This document shows positions 1-13,800 of a stretch of 64,000 bases of DNA, one piece after another. Location of the stretch: positions 23,313,108-23,377,107 of the forward strand of contig JABAKD010000023.1 of the NCBI GenBank assembly GCA_012845835.1, read 5' to 3'. The DNA comes from Undaria pinnatifida (Eukaryota; Sar; Phaeophyceae; Laminariales; Alariaceae). Numbering within the stretch: position 1 is the first letter of the stretch; every line of letters starts with the position of its first letter. Under the pieces are notes generated by a model. That model did not search any database and had not been told where the DNA came from. It saw nothing but the letters and a program-made list of their open reading frames with translations. Position numbers and translations under genes: made by a program.

Positions 1-26
1 GGTTGCACTTGTAAACAAGTTTTATA

Positions 27-603
27 ACTAGCTCGCGCGTCGGGTCGCTCGTCGGGTCGACCCGGTGGTCTAACGATACGGGCATGTCCATGCTTGTGGG
101 TTGCGGTTTCTTTCCTATTTCTCGCGCGCACACCACATGACATAATCATCAGCTGCAAACAATGCCGGTAAAAAACGCAGAGAACACGACATACATACTG
201 GGAAAAGTACGAGGGACCAAGGACCAACCAACCGACCGAGGTATACATGCTTTGATCCGTGACTTTTTGACTTTGACCCGTGAGAAATGTCACGGGTCAA
301 GTTAACGTGACCCGCCAGACGACCCGAATCTCGCGGGTCACTCGGATTGTCGCGGGTCGGGTCGGGTCGGGTCAGGACGATTTCAAAATCTCGCGGGTCG
401 GGTCGGGTCGGGTCAAGACGTCTCGAAAATCTCGCGGGTCGGGTCGGGTCGGGTCAAGACGTCTCGAAAATCTCGCGGGTCGGGTCGGGTCGGGTCAAGA
501 CGTCTCAAAAATCTCGCGGGTCGGGTCGGGTCAGCTGACCCGACCCGACCCGACCCGACCCGACCCCACCCGCGAGATTTGACCCGACCCGTGAAAAGCC
601 CTG
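27..603 (+). repeat. Composite dispersed repeat, copy 1 (conserved head plus GGGTC array)
   Basis: The first ~270 bases match 48775-49045 closely, and both copies start at the same point (aactagctcg), so this looks like a real element boundary. After the head comes a GGGTC-rich array. The phrase 'cgcggg' recurs at 392, 433, 474 and 515, giving a 41-bp higher-order unit. The array then switches strand to GACCC at 535-590 and ends in gtgaaaagccctg, as copy 2 does. The head holds ggtggtcta, which resembles a tRNA A box, but the B-box position (gggttgcggt) is degenerate, so a SINE origin is only possible. Frames such as 280-582 merely translate the array. Confidence 0.75.
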
Positions 604-669
604 GTTATTTCCCCCTCAAAATATGTTTTTTTTTACCCAAGAACGCGTTGCGGTGCAAGGCTACCCAAG

Positions 670-1898
670 ATGAGCAAGGGTGGTGCGAGCAGCAGGCCAG
701 GCGGTTCGAGCAGCAAGCACGGGGGAGGTTGCAGTAACCAAAGGGGGCATGCCGTCCACATGGCGGACTACGAAGTCGACCGCGAGGCGGTGAACAGCCG
801 GCTCGATTCGATTGAGTCCATTGCGGCCGAGAGTGGGAAGCGCCTGATTAAGATTGAGGACATGCTGCCGCATATGCAACACGTGCTGGAAGACGTCGTA
901 GCTAATCAAGACGCTGACGAGCCGAACGTCAACCACGAGCATCACAACGATGCGGCTCTCGCTCGCGGCTGAATGCCTGACAAGTTGAGGCTGAAAGCAA
1001 GGGTTACAGCGTGGAAGAACGCCAACACTCGCGCGTTTTGGATTCTGTGTGTTAATAAGCCAAAGGGCTGTGACTTGTCACGGATACAGTTGCAACGGGT
1101 TTTTATGAACTGCCCTAGCTTCTGCCGCGGTAGCGGAACCGCTGAACTCTTTAGCGGGGCTTGATGTCATCGACTATATTCCACGTGGGGCGGAGCCCGG
1201 TACCATTGGAACGATAGATATTAAGGAGCAGCCAGCCATCTTGGCGAAGGAATTGCTACTTATCATCGGCCGTGATATCACCTCGGGCAAAGCGCGGGTG
1301 GAGAAGATACGCGCGACATTCGCCGAGGGAGTCGAGATGGTGGCGTCGCACGCCGAAGCTTATCACGAAGCGACCCAAGTCCCAGTACACAAGGCGGGGA
1401 TAGCCCGTTTCATCAACAAGGGTATTGAGGAATGCTCGACGGCGGTAAATGACGCTGCTCTCCGCGAAGTCCAATTTGCACGAGCCTCCTGGAATTAGTG
1501 AATTGCCCGCGGTGGTGGAGCCCACTTGGGCGAAGATTCGCGCCTACATCGATGCGGGCAGGTTGGGGCACGTAGACATACACAAGGACCCGGTGGCCAC
1601 TCGGGACAAAGGCGGTCGTGCGGGTAAACGGGCGCGTAGGGATGGGGACGCCGTTCAGCAACCGTGTTTTGGTTGGTCTTCCCAGCGGGGTTGCCACTTG
1701 TTGAAGAAGGGGGAGCCGTGCAGGTTCAGCCATGAACCGGCCAACATGTTCCGGGGCAATAAGCAAGGCAATGGGAGCGCCAGTGGGGCCGCAAACGAGG
1801 CAGCCAGGGCAGGGGGTAGCGCGGCGTCCGCAGCATCCACGTCGGGCGACGGAGGGGGGAGCAGCAGGGGTGGAGCCTCCTTCAAACAACCGTGCTGA
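670..1898 (+). pseudogene. Gag-like protein of the DIRS-like element, broken (relic 1)
   Basis: The coding signal is spread over 670-972, 973-1164, 1241-1498 and 1449-1898 in different frames. An in-frame TGA at 970-972 stands where relic 2 reads through (SARGNMSDKL). Domains in order: a Ser/Gly-rich N-terminus; a predicted coiled coil (REAVNSRLDSIES through KIEDMLPHMQHVLEDV); a conserved helical block with KPKGCDLSRIQLQ and LLLIIGRDITSGKARVE; a block HEPPGISELPAVVEPTWAKI; a basic patch; then a CCCH-type zinc finger at 1664-1733 with spacing C-x8-C-x8-C-x3-H; and a Gly/Ser/Ala-rich tail. The homologous relic 2 at 17416 preserves all blocks, which supports a real ancestral protein. An RNA-binding capsid-like role is inferred from position and the finger; no standard gag domain is recognised. 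Confidence 0.62.
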
Positions 1899-2099
1899 TG
1901 AATAGGGGTGCGCGCTCCGCCCATTGGCGCGGCCAACCTCGGTGATTGAACGAGATCGAGCTTTGACGCACAGCGCACAGCTTGTACATCCGGGGTTGGC
2001 GTCCGGGTCTCAACCAGGTGGGGTCGAGAGCCTACGTCGGTGTTCGGCGGTATAGAGGGAGTTGTCAGACACAAGTGCAGAGATAGACAGCGAGTCACG

Positions 2100-2825
2100 G
2101 TTGCAGACGCTAGATTGCATGGCTCAGGCGCTTATGGCAGTTTGAACGCCTGCAGGAGTTTGAGTTACGTTTGTCGTTGCCTCGATCTGACGCGTCTCAA
2201 ATCCGGAGGTGGTTTGGGGATGTTAAAGGATTTCCCGCAGTTGACCAATTGGCCTGTATCGCTGCCCACGGGGCACCAGTACATGTCAACGGTTGCCGCG
2301 ATACCGATTTAACGGCGGCTTTTGCGTATCATGACGATCGTGTGGAGGTGCGATCTCGTGGTCTTAAAGGGGACCAGGCTCAAGTGGGCAACGTAGTGGT
2401 ACGTACACGGAGCGAGGTTAGGGGCCCGCGTTCCGGGTTGAGTGAGGGCGGCGGAGCCGTCGCTCTCATGATTGTGTCATGTAGCACTACCCGAACACCC
2501 GCCACTCTCCTCGTACCGTTCCAGACAACAAGTAAGAGCATGGGGATATGACCAGGCGTTGAAAGCGTTGAGAGATGTAGTTTCTAAATTGGGTGGTAAA
2601 CCCCAAGAGTACGCCCTTCACTCGCTTCGGGGAGGGACCGCATCGACATTTGTGGCCGGAGGTGATGGGTCGGAACGTGTCATACAGCGAGAAAGAAGGT
2701 GGAAGTCTGATGCGTATAAAGTCTACACCCGCAATAATGCGCAAGACGCGGGAAACGTGTCTCGTAAGTTAGCAGCTGGCAAGGGTTTGAAGAGACGGCC
2801 AGGTCCGGATAACTGTTTGGGGTAA
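2100..2825 (+). pseudogene. Tyrosine recombinase fragment with RT-upstream remnant (relic 1)
   Basis: The first part (about 2171-2340) carries LACIAAHGAPVHVNG and DLTAAFAYHDDR, which I read as the region just upstream of a DIRS-type reverse transcriptase. It then jumps into recombinase sequence: LKGDQAQVGNVVVRTRSEVR, SEGGGAVALM, a frameshift near 2530, then VRAWGYDQALKALRDVVSKL. The catalytic end follows: LHSLR (His 2619-2621, Arg 2628-2630), RRWKSDAYKVYTR (Trp, and candidate nucleophile Tyr 2724-2726), ending SRKLAAGKGLKRRPGP at a TAA near 2823. His-x-x-Arg, Trp and Tyr are the conserved residues of tyrosine recombinases. The first catalytic Arg region appears lost with the deletion. The jump near 2340 marks an internal deletion of the polymerase core. 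Confidence 0.65.
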
Positions 2826-2851
2826 ACTGTAGAAGTCCCGGCGTAAACTCG

Positions 2852-3480
2852 GATGTGGAGGAGTGTAATGGGGTTGTACCATTTCGGTGTCTCGGTAGTC
2901 CGGGAATTCGTACAGTAGAAACCAGGCAGTGAAGGGAGGGAGATGCGTTTTGTTGGCAACGACGTGTGGGCATGCCACAGAGGTGGGTATTGCGGTAGAC
3001 ATGTTAGCCAATAGCTTTCCCTCCCAAGCCACAGAAAATGATAACAAACAACGCAATTCGAAAGGTATGAAACAAAGGAGAATACTATTAGAGGTAGGGA
3101 ACCGAACCAAGAATATTCTTGCTTTTGTTTCGAGAGATAATTTTGGAGGCGTTTTGGTTCATAACTCTGTGGTTGAAGAATTGGCATTGATTGCATCGGC
3201 ATGGCAGTTCTGGTGGATCGTGTTAGCGGCTATACCGAGTGGATACAGCACGGGACGGTGCGGGCAGACTGGTAGAACACGCGAGCAGACAGTCGTGCTG
3301 TTGCTAGTAGCTGGCCGGCAGCTGCGGGGCCAGGCATTCGTGATTTCTCCGACGCACCCGTCCTTTTTCTTTCGATGGTGAGGGGAACGAGAGATGTACG
3401 AGGACACATGGGTGATTCTCTCGTCGGTTGATATGGTACACAACCGGGGGTAGACGTACACTTATGATCGATTCGTTATT
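2852..3480 (+). repeat. 3' repeat R, copy 1 of 2 in tandem
   Basis: Starts 'tgtggaggag', carries 'cggtgtctcggtagtccgg', then an inverted pair (tgaagggagggagatg and ctttccctcccaagccac), then a second block with 'taccgagtggata' and 'gggacggtgcgggcagac'. The same two blocks recur at 3510-4110, 19550-20150 and, in part, at 35405-35625. Confidence 0.8.
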
Positions 3481-3509
3481 TTGTGTCGCACGTAGAGGTA
3501 TATTTATCC

Positions 3510-4110
3510 AGGAGGGAGTGGAATGGTGTTGTACCATTTCGGTGTCTCGGTAGTCCGGGAATGCGTTCATTAGAACCCAGACAGTGAAGGGAGGAAGAGG
3601 CGTTTTGTTGGCAAAAACGTGTGGGCATGCCACAGAGGTGGATATTGCGGTAGGCATCTCAGCCAGTAGCTCTCCCTCCCAAGCCACAGAAAATGGTAAC
3701 AAACTACGCAATCCGAAAGATATGAAACAACTGCTGTTACATTGTTACGTTTTCCGAGATGAGGCCTTCCCAACTCGCGGATCCGACTGTAATAATAGGC
3801 CTTCGAGTTTTTTCGCAATAAAATAGAAATATTATTAGGAATCGGGAACAGATAAGTATGCTATGTTGTTTATTGTTCTTAGAGAGAAATCGGCTTTATG
3901 GTTCATAGCTTTTTTTGGCGGAGTAAGTACGTAGCTTACTTTGACAGCAGCAGCTGACATTGTTTGGTTGATCGCGCTTGTGGAGATACCAAGTGGATAC
4001 CGCACGGGACGGTGCTGGCAGATTGGTAGAACACGTGAATAGACAGAGCTGTTGTTTACAACTGGACAGCGGTCGCTCACTGGACCAGATAATTCGTAGT
4101 TTCGTGATTC
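3510..4110 (+). repeat. 3' repeat R, copy 2 of 2 in tandem
   Basis: Second tandem copy after relic 1, with the same two blocks. Its second block (3897-4110: ttatggttcatag, gtggagataccaag, ggacagcggtcgctcac) is closer to the relic 2 copy at 19840-20040 than to copy 1, so the tandem pair is not a very recent duplication. Confidence 0.8.
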
Positions 4111-4839
4111 TCGAGTTCATCGCTAGACGGCGAATCGCGGAATTAGCGAGAGCAAGAAGCACCATCGAAGACGAAGAGCTTCATACGAGACACAGGAAGA
4201 GAGCGCGGAAGCGTCGACAACGGGCCTCGCCTTGACCGGTATGATATTGCGTGCAGATACGGGTTGTTATTTGTCCCCTCAATCCCCGATACTGGTGGGC
4301 CGAGAGCGTGTGTGTGCGTTTGGAAACGGTTTGAGCGAGTTGCGTTGCTTATGCGAAAAAAAAATGAAAAAGCGGGGAAATAACACCAAACTCAACATAA
4401 TGATAAAAGCACATGCGCATCACAGATCGCGGCAACGACATATCATCGGACTCTCCCACCGATCGAGGCAGAGATACGATGATGCTCGTAATCGTGAAAA
4501 TGATACTGTCTGGTTGTACTGTCGGCGACCTGGGCGTGGGCACACGACGATATTTCGCGTACGTACAGTATCTCGTATCACATTGGGGCAGTTCATCAGG
4601 TGAAAAACGAAAAATCTTTGGTGCAAATTTTTCTTGTTTATATCGTACATAGTGTGTTTGACCACAAGGACCCGCAGAAAAATGCGTTGGATGACTGTTG
4701 GTTGAAACGTACATGGTGTGTTTGATTAGAAGGACCCGCAGACAAACGCGTTGGATTACTGTTGGTTGAAACGTCATCGATATAACCGCAATTCGATCAC
4801 ATGTAGGAGTAAAAAAAATAGTTACAGCAGCAGGCGGTT
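4111..4839. other. No gene seen; contains a 64-bp tandem duplication
   Basis: Nothing coding is recognised. Positions 4644-4707 and 4708-4771 are two copies of a 64-bp unit that starts 'cgtacatrgtgtgttt' and contains 'aggacccgcaga' and 'actgttggttgaaacg'. Confidence 0.7.
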
Positions 4840-7800
4840 GGTGTCTCCACTGAACATGGCTTCACGTCACGTTGGGCGCAGACCAATTAATATATTCTGT
4901 AGGTTGAACACAAAAATTCGCTCCACATTACTGCTGTTGGGTGCGTCGTAAAATGATACTGCTGTTGGGTGAGTCGTGATGTCATACTATACCTATTATT
5001 GCAATGGGGTTCATACGTTGCGGCAAGGCGTCGCAAAAACATTGCACGTGTGAGATATTGCTCATCCCGAGCAACTGAAAAAATCTTGCTGGTACCTATC
5101 GCGCTTTCGCGGCGGGGTGCAGATTAAAAGTTTCAGATCGACGGGGATGTGCACGGCATATATTTTGTGGCATAATGAACGAGTGATTCCCCATGCGAAC
5201 TGCTGGGTGAAAGATAATCTTCACAGCCAAATCGATCGTACGTGGACGATAAATATTATGTGGCATCGAACTCACGGCTCACGTCCTTGAAATGTTTTTT
5301 ATAAAATATGTATACACTCGTATATATGTGTTTATTTTTTAACAGAACAATATGACCCCTCCCATTATGAAAAAACTCACCCACATAGTATATTACAAGT
5401 ACCAACAACGCAGCTTGCAAATATGAGTATTGACCCGAAATTCGTCGAACTCACGGCTGACGTCCTTGAAATATTTTTATAAAATATTATGTGGCATAAT
5501 GAACGAGTGACTCCCCATGCGAACTGCTGGGTGCGAGGTAATCTTCACAGCCAAAAACGATCGACTCGAGGGGTCTTGAGGGCGAACACGAGTGTATAAC
5601 AAGACAATATGAATGAATGACTTCCCACCAGCATGGTTGGGTGAGAGAACACCTTTACAGCCAAACGCTCGAGAGGGCTTGAGCGTGGATACTTGTAGAT
5701 AGTCAACCGCAAGGGCGGAACTTGCGTCGTGTTGGGCGAAATGTCAACTGAATATGGCTTCACGTCACGTTCGGCGCAGACTAATTAATATATTCTGTAA
5801 GTTGACCCCAAAATCCACTCCATATTACTGCTGTTGGGTGAGTCGTGATGTCAGACGATACCTATTGGATACCTGCATGGTTGGGTGAGAGAAAAACTTC
5901 ACAGCAAAACGCTCGAGAGGTCTTGGGCGTGGATACTTGTAGATAGTCAACCGCAAGGGCAGAAATTGCGTCTTGTTGGGCGAAATGTCAACTGAATATG
6001 GCTTCACGTCACGTTGCGCGCTGACCAATTCATATATTCTGTAAGTTGACCACATAATCCGCTCCACATTACTGCTGTTGGGTGAGTCGTGATATCATAC
6101 TGGAGCCTGTCCTGTGACCACGGACTTAAATATGCGAGTAATGTGAGAACAACAACAACACCAACTGCTGTTGGGTGAGTCGTGATGTCATACTGTACCT
6201 CTTATTGCAATGGAGTTCATACGTTGCGGCAAGGCGTCGCAAAAACATTGCACGTGTAAGATATTGCTCATCCCGAGCAACTGGAAAAAATTGCTGGTAC
6301 CTATCGCGCTTTCGCGGTGAGGTGCAGATTAAAATTTGAGATCGACGTGTGCGTGCACGATATATAGATATATGTAATGTGGCATAATGAACGAGTGAAT
6401 CCCCATCCAGACTGCTGGGTAGGAGGTAATCTTCACTGCCAAACGATCGTACGTGCACGATAAATATGATGTGGCATGATTAACGAGTGATTCCACATGC
6501 GGACTGCTGGGTGAGAGATAATCCTCACAGCTAAACGCTCGTACGTGCACGATAAATACTATGTGGCATAATGCACGAGTGATTCCCTATGAGGACTGCT
6601 GAGTGAGAGAAAATCTTCACAGCCAAACGATCGACTCAATAGGTCTTGAGGGCGAACACAAGTATATAATATTGGAATATGAATGAATGGCTTCCCACCT
6701 GTATGGTTGGGTGAGAGAAAGCCTTCACTGCAAAGCGCTCGAGGGGTCTTGAGCGTGGATACTTGTAGATAGTCAACCGCAAGGGCAGTAATTACGTCTT
6801 GTTGGGTGACATGTCAACTGAATATGGCTTCACGTCACGTTGGGCGCAGACCAATTCATATATTCTGTAAGTTGACCGCAAAATCCGCTCCACATTACTG
6901 CTGTTGGGTGAGTCGTAATATCATACTGCTGTTGGGTGAGTCGTGATGTCATACTATACCTTTTATTGCAATGGAGTTCATACGTTGCGGCAAGGCGTCG
7001 CAAAAACATTGCACGTGTAAGATATTGCTCATCCCGAGCAACTGAAAAAATCTTGCTGGTACCTATTGCGCTTTCGCGGCGGGGTGCAGCTCAAAATTTC
7101 AGATCGACGGGGATGTGCACGAAATATATAGAATGTGGCATAATGAACGAATGATTCCCCATGCGGACTGCTGGGTGAGAGATAATGTTCACAGCCAAAT
7201 CGATCGTACGTGCACGATAAATATTATGTGGCATAATGAACGAGTGATTCCCCATGCGGACTGTTGGGTGAGAGATAATCTTCACAGCCAAACGATCGAC
7301 TCGAGGGGTCTTGAAGGCGTACACAAGTATGTAATGTGGCAATATGAATCAATGACGCTCCACCCGCATGGTTAGGTGAGAGAAAATCTTCACAGACAAA
7401 CGCTCGAGAGGTCTTGGGCGTGGATACTTGTAGATAGTCAACCGCAAGGGCAGAAATTGCGTCTTGTTGGGCGAAATGTCAACTGAATATGGCTTCACGT
7501 CACGTTGGGCGCTGACCAATTCATATATTCTGTAAGTTGACCACAGAATCCGCTCCACATTACTGCTGTTGGGTGAGTCGTGATATCATACTGGAGCCTG
7601 TCCTGTGACCACGGACTTAAATATGCGAGTAATGTGAGAACAACAACAACACCAACTGCTGTTGGGTGAGTCGTGATGTCATACTGTACCTCTTATTGCA
7701 ATGGAGTTCATACGTTGCGGCAAGGCGTCGCAAAAACATTGCACGTGTAAGATATTGCTCATCCCGAGCAACTGGAAAAAATTGCTGGTACCTATCGCGC

Positions 7801-10800
7801 TTTCGCGGTGGGGTGCAGATTAAAATTTGAGATCGACGTGTGCGTGCACGATATATAGATATATGTAATGTGGCATAATAAACGAGTGAATCCCCATCCA
7901 GACTGCTGGGTAGGAGATAATCTTCACTGCCAAACGATCGTACGTGCACGATAATTAACGAGTGATTCCCCATGCGGACTGCTGGGTGAGAGATAATCCT
8001 CACAGCTAAACGCTCGTACGTGCACGATAAATACTATGTGGCATAATGCACGAGTGATTCCCTATGAGGACTGCTGAGTGAGAGAAAATCTTCACAGCCA
8101 AACGATCGACTCAATAGGTCTTGAGGGCGAACACAAGTATATAATATTGGAATATGAATGAATGGCTTCCCACCTGTATGGTTGGGTGAGAGAAAGCCTT
8201 CACTGCAAAGCGCTCGAGGGGTCTTGAGCGTGGATACTTGTAGATAGTCAACCGCAAGGGCAGTAATTACGTCTTGTTGGGTGACATGTCAACTGAATAT
8301 GGCTTCACGTCACGTTGGGCGCAGACCAATTCATATATTCTGTAAGTTGACCGCAAAATCCGCTCCACATTACTGCTGTTGGGTGAGTCGTAATATCATA
8401 CTGCTGTTGGGTGAGTCGTGATGTCATACTATACCTTTTATTGCAATGGAGTTCATACGTTGCGGCAAGGCGTCGCAAAAACATTGCACGTGTAAGATAT
8501 TGCTCATCCCGAGCAACTGAAAAAATCTTGCTGGTACCTATTGCGCTTTCGCGGCGGGGTGCAGCTCAAAATTTCAGATCGACGGGGATGTGCACGAAAT
8601 ATATAGAATGTGGCATAATGAACGAATGATTCCCCATGCGGACTGCTGGGTGAGAGATAATGTTCACAGCCAAATCGATCGTACGTGCACGATAAATATT
8701 ATGTGGCATAATGAACGAGTGATTCCCCATGCGGACTGTTGGGTGAGAGATAATCTTCACAGCCAAACGATCGACTCGAGGGGTCTTGAAGGCGTACACA
8801 AGTATGTAATGTGGCAATATGAATCAATGACGCTCCACCCGCATGGTTAGGTGAGAGAAAATCTTCACAGACAAACGCTCGAGAGGTCTTGGGCGTGGAT
8901 ACTTGTAGATAGTCAACCGCAAGGGCAGAAATTGCGTCTTGTTGGGCGAAATGTCAACTGAATATGGCTTCACGTCACGTTGGGCGCTGACCAATTCATA
9001 TATTCTGTAAGTTGACCACAGAATCCGCTCCACATTACTGCTGTTGGGTGAGTCGTGATATCATACTGGAGCCTGTCCTGTGACCACGGACTTAAATATG
9101 CGAGTAATGTGAGAACAACAACAACACCAACTGCTGTTGGGTGAGTCGTGATGTCATACTGTACCTCTTATTGCAATGGAGTTCATACGTTGCGGCAAGG
9201 CGTCGCAAAAACATTGCACGTGTAAGATATTGCTCATCCCGAGCAACTGGAAAAAATTGCTGGTACCTATCGCGCTTTCGCGGTGGGGTGCAGATTAAAA
9301 TTTGAGATCGACGTGTGCGTGCACGATATATAGATATATGTAATGTGGCATAATAAACGAGTGAATCCCCATCCAGACTGCTGGGTAGGAGATAATCTTC
9401 ACTGCCAAACGATCGTACGTGCACGATAATTAACGAGTGATTCCCCATGCGGACTGCTGGGTGAGAGATAATCCTCACAGCTAAACGCTCGTACGTGCAC
9501 GATAAATACTATGTGGCATAATGCACGAGTGATTCCCTATGAGGACTGCTGAGTGAGAGAAAATCTTCACAGCCAAACGATCGACTCAATAGGTCTTGAG
9601 GGCGAACACAAGTATATAATATTGGAATATGAATGAATGGCTTCCCACCTGTATGGTTGGGTGAGAGAAAGCCTTCACTGCAAAGCGCTCGAGGGGTCTT
9701 GAGCGTGGATACTTGTAGATAGTCAACCGCAAGGGCAGTAATTACGTCTTGTTGGGTGACATGTCAACTGAATATGGCTTCACGTCACGTTGGGCGCAGA
9801 CCAATTCATATATTCTGTAAGTTGACCGCAAAATCCGCTCCACATTACTGCTGTTGGGTGAGTCGTAATATCATACTGCTGTTGGGTGAGTCGTGATGTC
9901 ATACTATACCTTTTATTGCAATGGAGTTCATACGTTGCGGCAAGGCGTCGCAAAAACATTGCACGTGTAAGATATTGCTCATCCCGAGCAACTGAAAAAA
10001 TCTTGCTGGTACCTATTGCGCTTTCGCGGCGGGGTGCAGCTCAAAATTTCAGATCGACGGGGATGTGCACGAAATATATAGAATGTGGCATAATGAACGA
10101 ATGATTCCCCATGCGGACTGCTGGGTGAGAGATAATGTTCACAGCCAAATCGATCGTACGTGCACGATAAATATTATGTGGCATAATGAACGAGTGATTC
10201 CCCATGCGGACTGTTGGGTGAGAGATAATCTTCACAGCCAAACGATCGACTCGAGGGGTCTTGAAGGCGTACACAAGTATGTAATGTGGCAATATGAATC
10301 AATGACGCTCCACCCGCATGGTTAGGTGAGAGAAAATCTTCACAGACAAACGCTCGAGAGGTCTTGGGCGTGGATACTTGTAGATAGTCAACCGCAAGGG
10401 CAGAAATTGCGTCTTGTTGGGCGAAATGTCAACTGAATATGGCTTCACGTCACGTTGGGCGCTGACCAATTCATATATTCTGTAAGTTGACCACAGAATC
10501 CGCTCCACATTACTGCTGTTGGGTGAGTCGTGATATCATACTGGAGCCTGTCCTGTGACCACGGACTTAAATATGCGAGTAATGTGAGAACAACAACAAC
10601 ACCAACTGCTGTTGGGTGAGTCGTGATGTCATACTGTACCTCTTATTGCAATGGAGTTCATACGTTGCGGCAAGGCGTCGCAAAAACATTGCACGTGTAA
10701 GATATTGCTCATCCCGAGCAACTGGAAAAAATTGCTGGTACCTATCGCGCTTTCGCGGTGGGGTGCAGATTAAAATTTGAGATCGACGTGTGCGTGCACG

Positions 10801-13800
10801 ATATATAGATATATGTAATGTGGCATAATGAACGAGTGAATCCCCATCCAGACTGCTGGGTAGGAGATAATCTTCACTGCCAAACGATCGTACGTGCACG
10901 ATAATTAACGAGTGATTCCCCATGCGGACTGCTGGGTGAGAGATAATCCTCACAGCTAAACGCTCGTACGTGCACGATAAATACTATGTGGCATAATGCA
11001 CGAGTGATTCCCTATGAGGACTGCTGAGTGAGAGAAAATCTTCACAGCCAAACGATCGACTCAATAGGTCTTGAGGGCGAACACAAGTATATAATATTGG
11101 AATATGAATGAATGGCTTCCCACCTGTATGGTTGGGTGAGAGAAAGCCTTCACTGCAAAGCGCTCGAGGGGTCTTGAGCGTGGATACTTGTAGATAGTCA
11201 ACCGCAAGGGCAGTAATTACGTCTTGTTGGGTGACATGTCAACTGAATATGGCTTCACGTCACGTTGGGCGCAGACCAATTCATATATTCTGTAAGTTGA
11301 CCGCAACATCCGCTCCACATTACTGCTGTTGGGTGAGTCGTAATATCATACTGCTGTTGGGTGAGTCGTGATATCATACTGGAGCCTGTCCTGTGACCAC
11401 GGACTTAAATATGCGAGTAATGTGAGAACAACAACAACACCAACTGCTGTTGGGTGAGTCGTGATGTCATACTGTACCTCTTATTGCAATGGAGTTCATA
11501 CGTTGCGGCAAGGCGTCGCAAAAACATTGCACGTGTAAGATATTGCTCATCCCGAGCAACTGGAAAAAATTGCTGGTACCTATCGCGCTTTCGCGGTGGG
11601 GTGCAGATTAAAATTTGAGATCGACGTGTGCGTGCACGATATATAGATATATGTAATGTGGCATAATAAACGAGTGAATCCCCATCCAGACTGCTGGGTA
11701 GGAGATAATCTTCACTGCCAAACGATCGTACGTGCACGATAATTAACGAGTGATTCCCCATGCGGACTGCTGGGTGAGAGATAATCCTCACAGCTAAACG
11801 CTCGTACGTGCACGATAAATACTATGTGGCATAATGCACGAGTGATTCCCTATGAGGACTGCTGAGTGAGAGAAAATCTTCACAGCCAAACGATCGACTC
11901 AATAGGTCTTGAGGGCGAACACAAGTATATAATATTGGAATATGAATGAATGGCTTCCCACCTGTATGGTTGGGTGAGAGAAAGCCTTCACTGCAAAGCG
12001 CTCGAGGGGTCTTGAGCGTGGATACTTGTAGATAGTCAACCGCAAGGGCAGTAATTACGTCTTGTTGGGTGACATGTCAACTGAATATGGCTTCACGTCA
12101 CGTTGGGCGCAGACCAATTCATATATTCTGTAAGTTGACCGCAAAATCCGCTCCACATTACTGCTGTTGGGTGAGTCGTAATATCATACTGCTGTTGGGT
12201 GAGTCGTGATGTCATACTATACCTTTTATTGCAATGGAGTTCATACGTTGCGGCAAGGCGTCGCAAAAACATTGCACGTGTAAGATATTGCTCATCCCGA
12301 GCAACTGAAAAAATCTTGCTGGTACCTATTGCGCTTTCGCGGCGGGGTGCAGCTCAAAATTTCAGATCGACGGGGATGTGCACGAAATATATAGAATGTG
12401 GCATAATGAACGAATGATTCCCCATGCGGACTGCTGGGTGAGAGATAATGTTCACAGCCAAATCGATCGTACGTGCACGATAAATATTATGTGGCATAAT
12501 GAACGAGTGATTCCCCATGCGGACTGTTGGGTGAGAGATAATCTTCACAGCCAAACGATCGACTCGAGGGGTCTTGAAGGCGTACACAAGTATGTAATGT
12601 GGCAATATGAATCAATGACGCTCCACCCGCATGGTTAGGTGAGAGAAAATCTTCACAGACAAACGCTCGAGAGGTCTTGGGCGTGGATACTTGTAGATAG
12701 TCAACCGCAAGGGCAGAAATTGCGTCTTGTTGGGCGAAATGTCAACTGAATATGGCTTCACGTCACGTTGGGCGCTGACCAATTCATATATTCTGTAAGT
12801 TGACCACAGAATCCGCTCCACATTACTGCTGTTGGGTGAGTCGTGATATCATACTGGAGCCTGTCCTGTGACCACGGACTTAAATATGCGAGTAATGTGA
12901 GAACAACAACAACACCAACTGCTGTTGGGTGAGTCGTGATGTCATACTGTACCTCTTATTGCAATGGAGTTCATACGTTGCGGCAAGGCGTCGCAAAAAC
13001 ATTGCACGTGTAAGATATTGCTCATCCCGAGCAACTGGAAAAAATTGCTGGTACCTATCGCGCTTTCGCGGTGGGGTGCAGATTAAAATTTGAGATCGAC
13101 GTGTGCGTGCACGATATATAGATATATGTAATGTGGCATAATGAACGAGTGAATCCCCATCCAGACTGCTGGGTAGGAGATAATCTTCACTGCCAAACGA
13201 TCGTACGTGCACGATAATTAACGAGTGATTCCCCATGCGGACTGCTGGGTGAGAGATAATCCTCACAGCTAAACGCTCGTACGTGCACGATAAATACTAT
13301 GTGGCATAATGCACGAGTGATTCCCTATGAGGACTGCTGAGTGAGAGAAAATCTTCACAGCCAAACGATCGACTCAATAGGTCTTGAGGGCGAACACAAG
13401 TATATAATATTGGAATATGAATGAATGGCTTCCCACCTGTATGGTTGGGTGAGAGAAAGCCTTCACTGCAAAGCGCTCGAGGGGTCTTGAGCGTGGATAC
13501 TTGTAGATAGTCAACCGCAAGGGCAGTAATTACGTCTTGTTGGGTGACATGTCAACTGAATATGGCTTCACGTCACGTTGGGCGCAGACCAATTCATATA
13601 TTCTGTAAGTTGACCGCAACATCCGCTCCACATTACTGCTGTTGGGTGAGTCGTAATATCATACTGCTGTTGGGTGAGTCGTGATATCATACTGGAGCCT
13701 GTCCTGTGACCACGGACTTAAATATGCGAGTAATGTGAGAACAACAACAACACCAACTGCTGTTGGGTGAGTCGTGATGTCATACTGTACCTCTTATTGC

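Larger units (their letters stand above)
660..4110 (+). mobile_element. DIRS-like tyrosine-recombinase retroelement relic 1
   Basis: Order of parts: gag-like ORF with a CCCH finger (670-1898), short N-terminal piece of the second ORF (about 2100-2340), tyrosine-recombinase C-terminus (about 2340-2825), then two tandem copies of a ~600-bp 3' repeat R (2852-4110). The same order recurs at 17395-20150. A gag-like ORF together with a C-terminal tyrosine recombinase and no integrase is the hallmark of DIRS-type retroelements. The reverse transcriptase, RNase H and methylase-like core expected between gag and recombinase is absent. Frames are broken by stops and shifts, so the copy is dead. The 5' terminal repeat was not found. 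A recombinase DNA transposon is the main alternative. Confidence 0.6.

Noticed and set aside
280-582. Gly/Arg/Val/Ser-repeat proteins in GGGTC arrays (also 42248-42689 and 49028-49400)
   Set aside because: They are direct translations of GGGTC units in every frame and end where the array ends.
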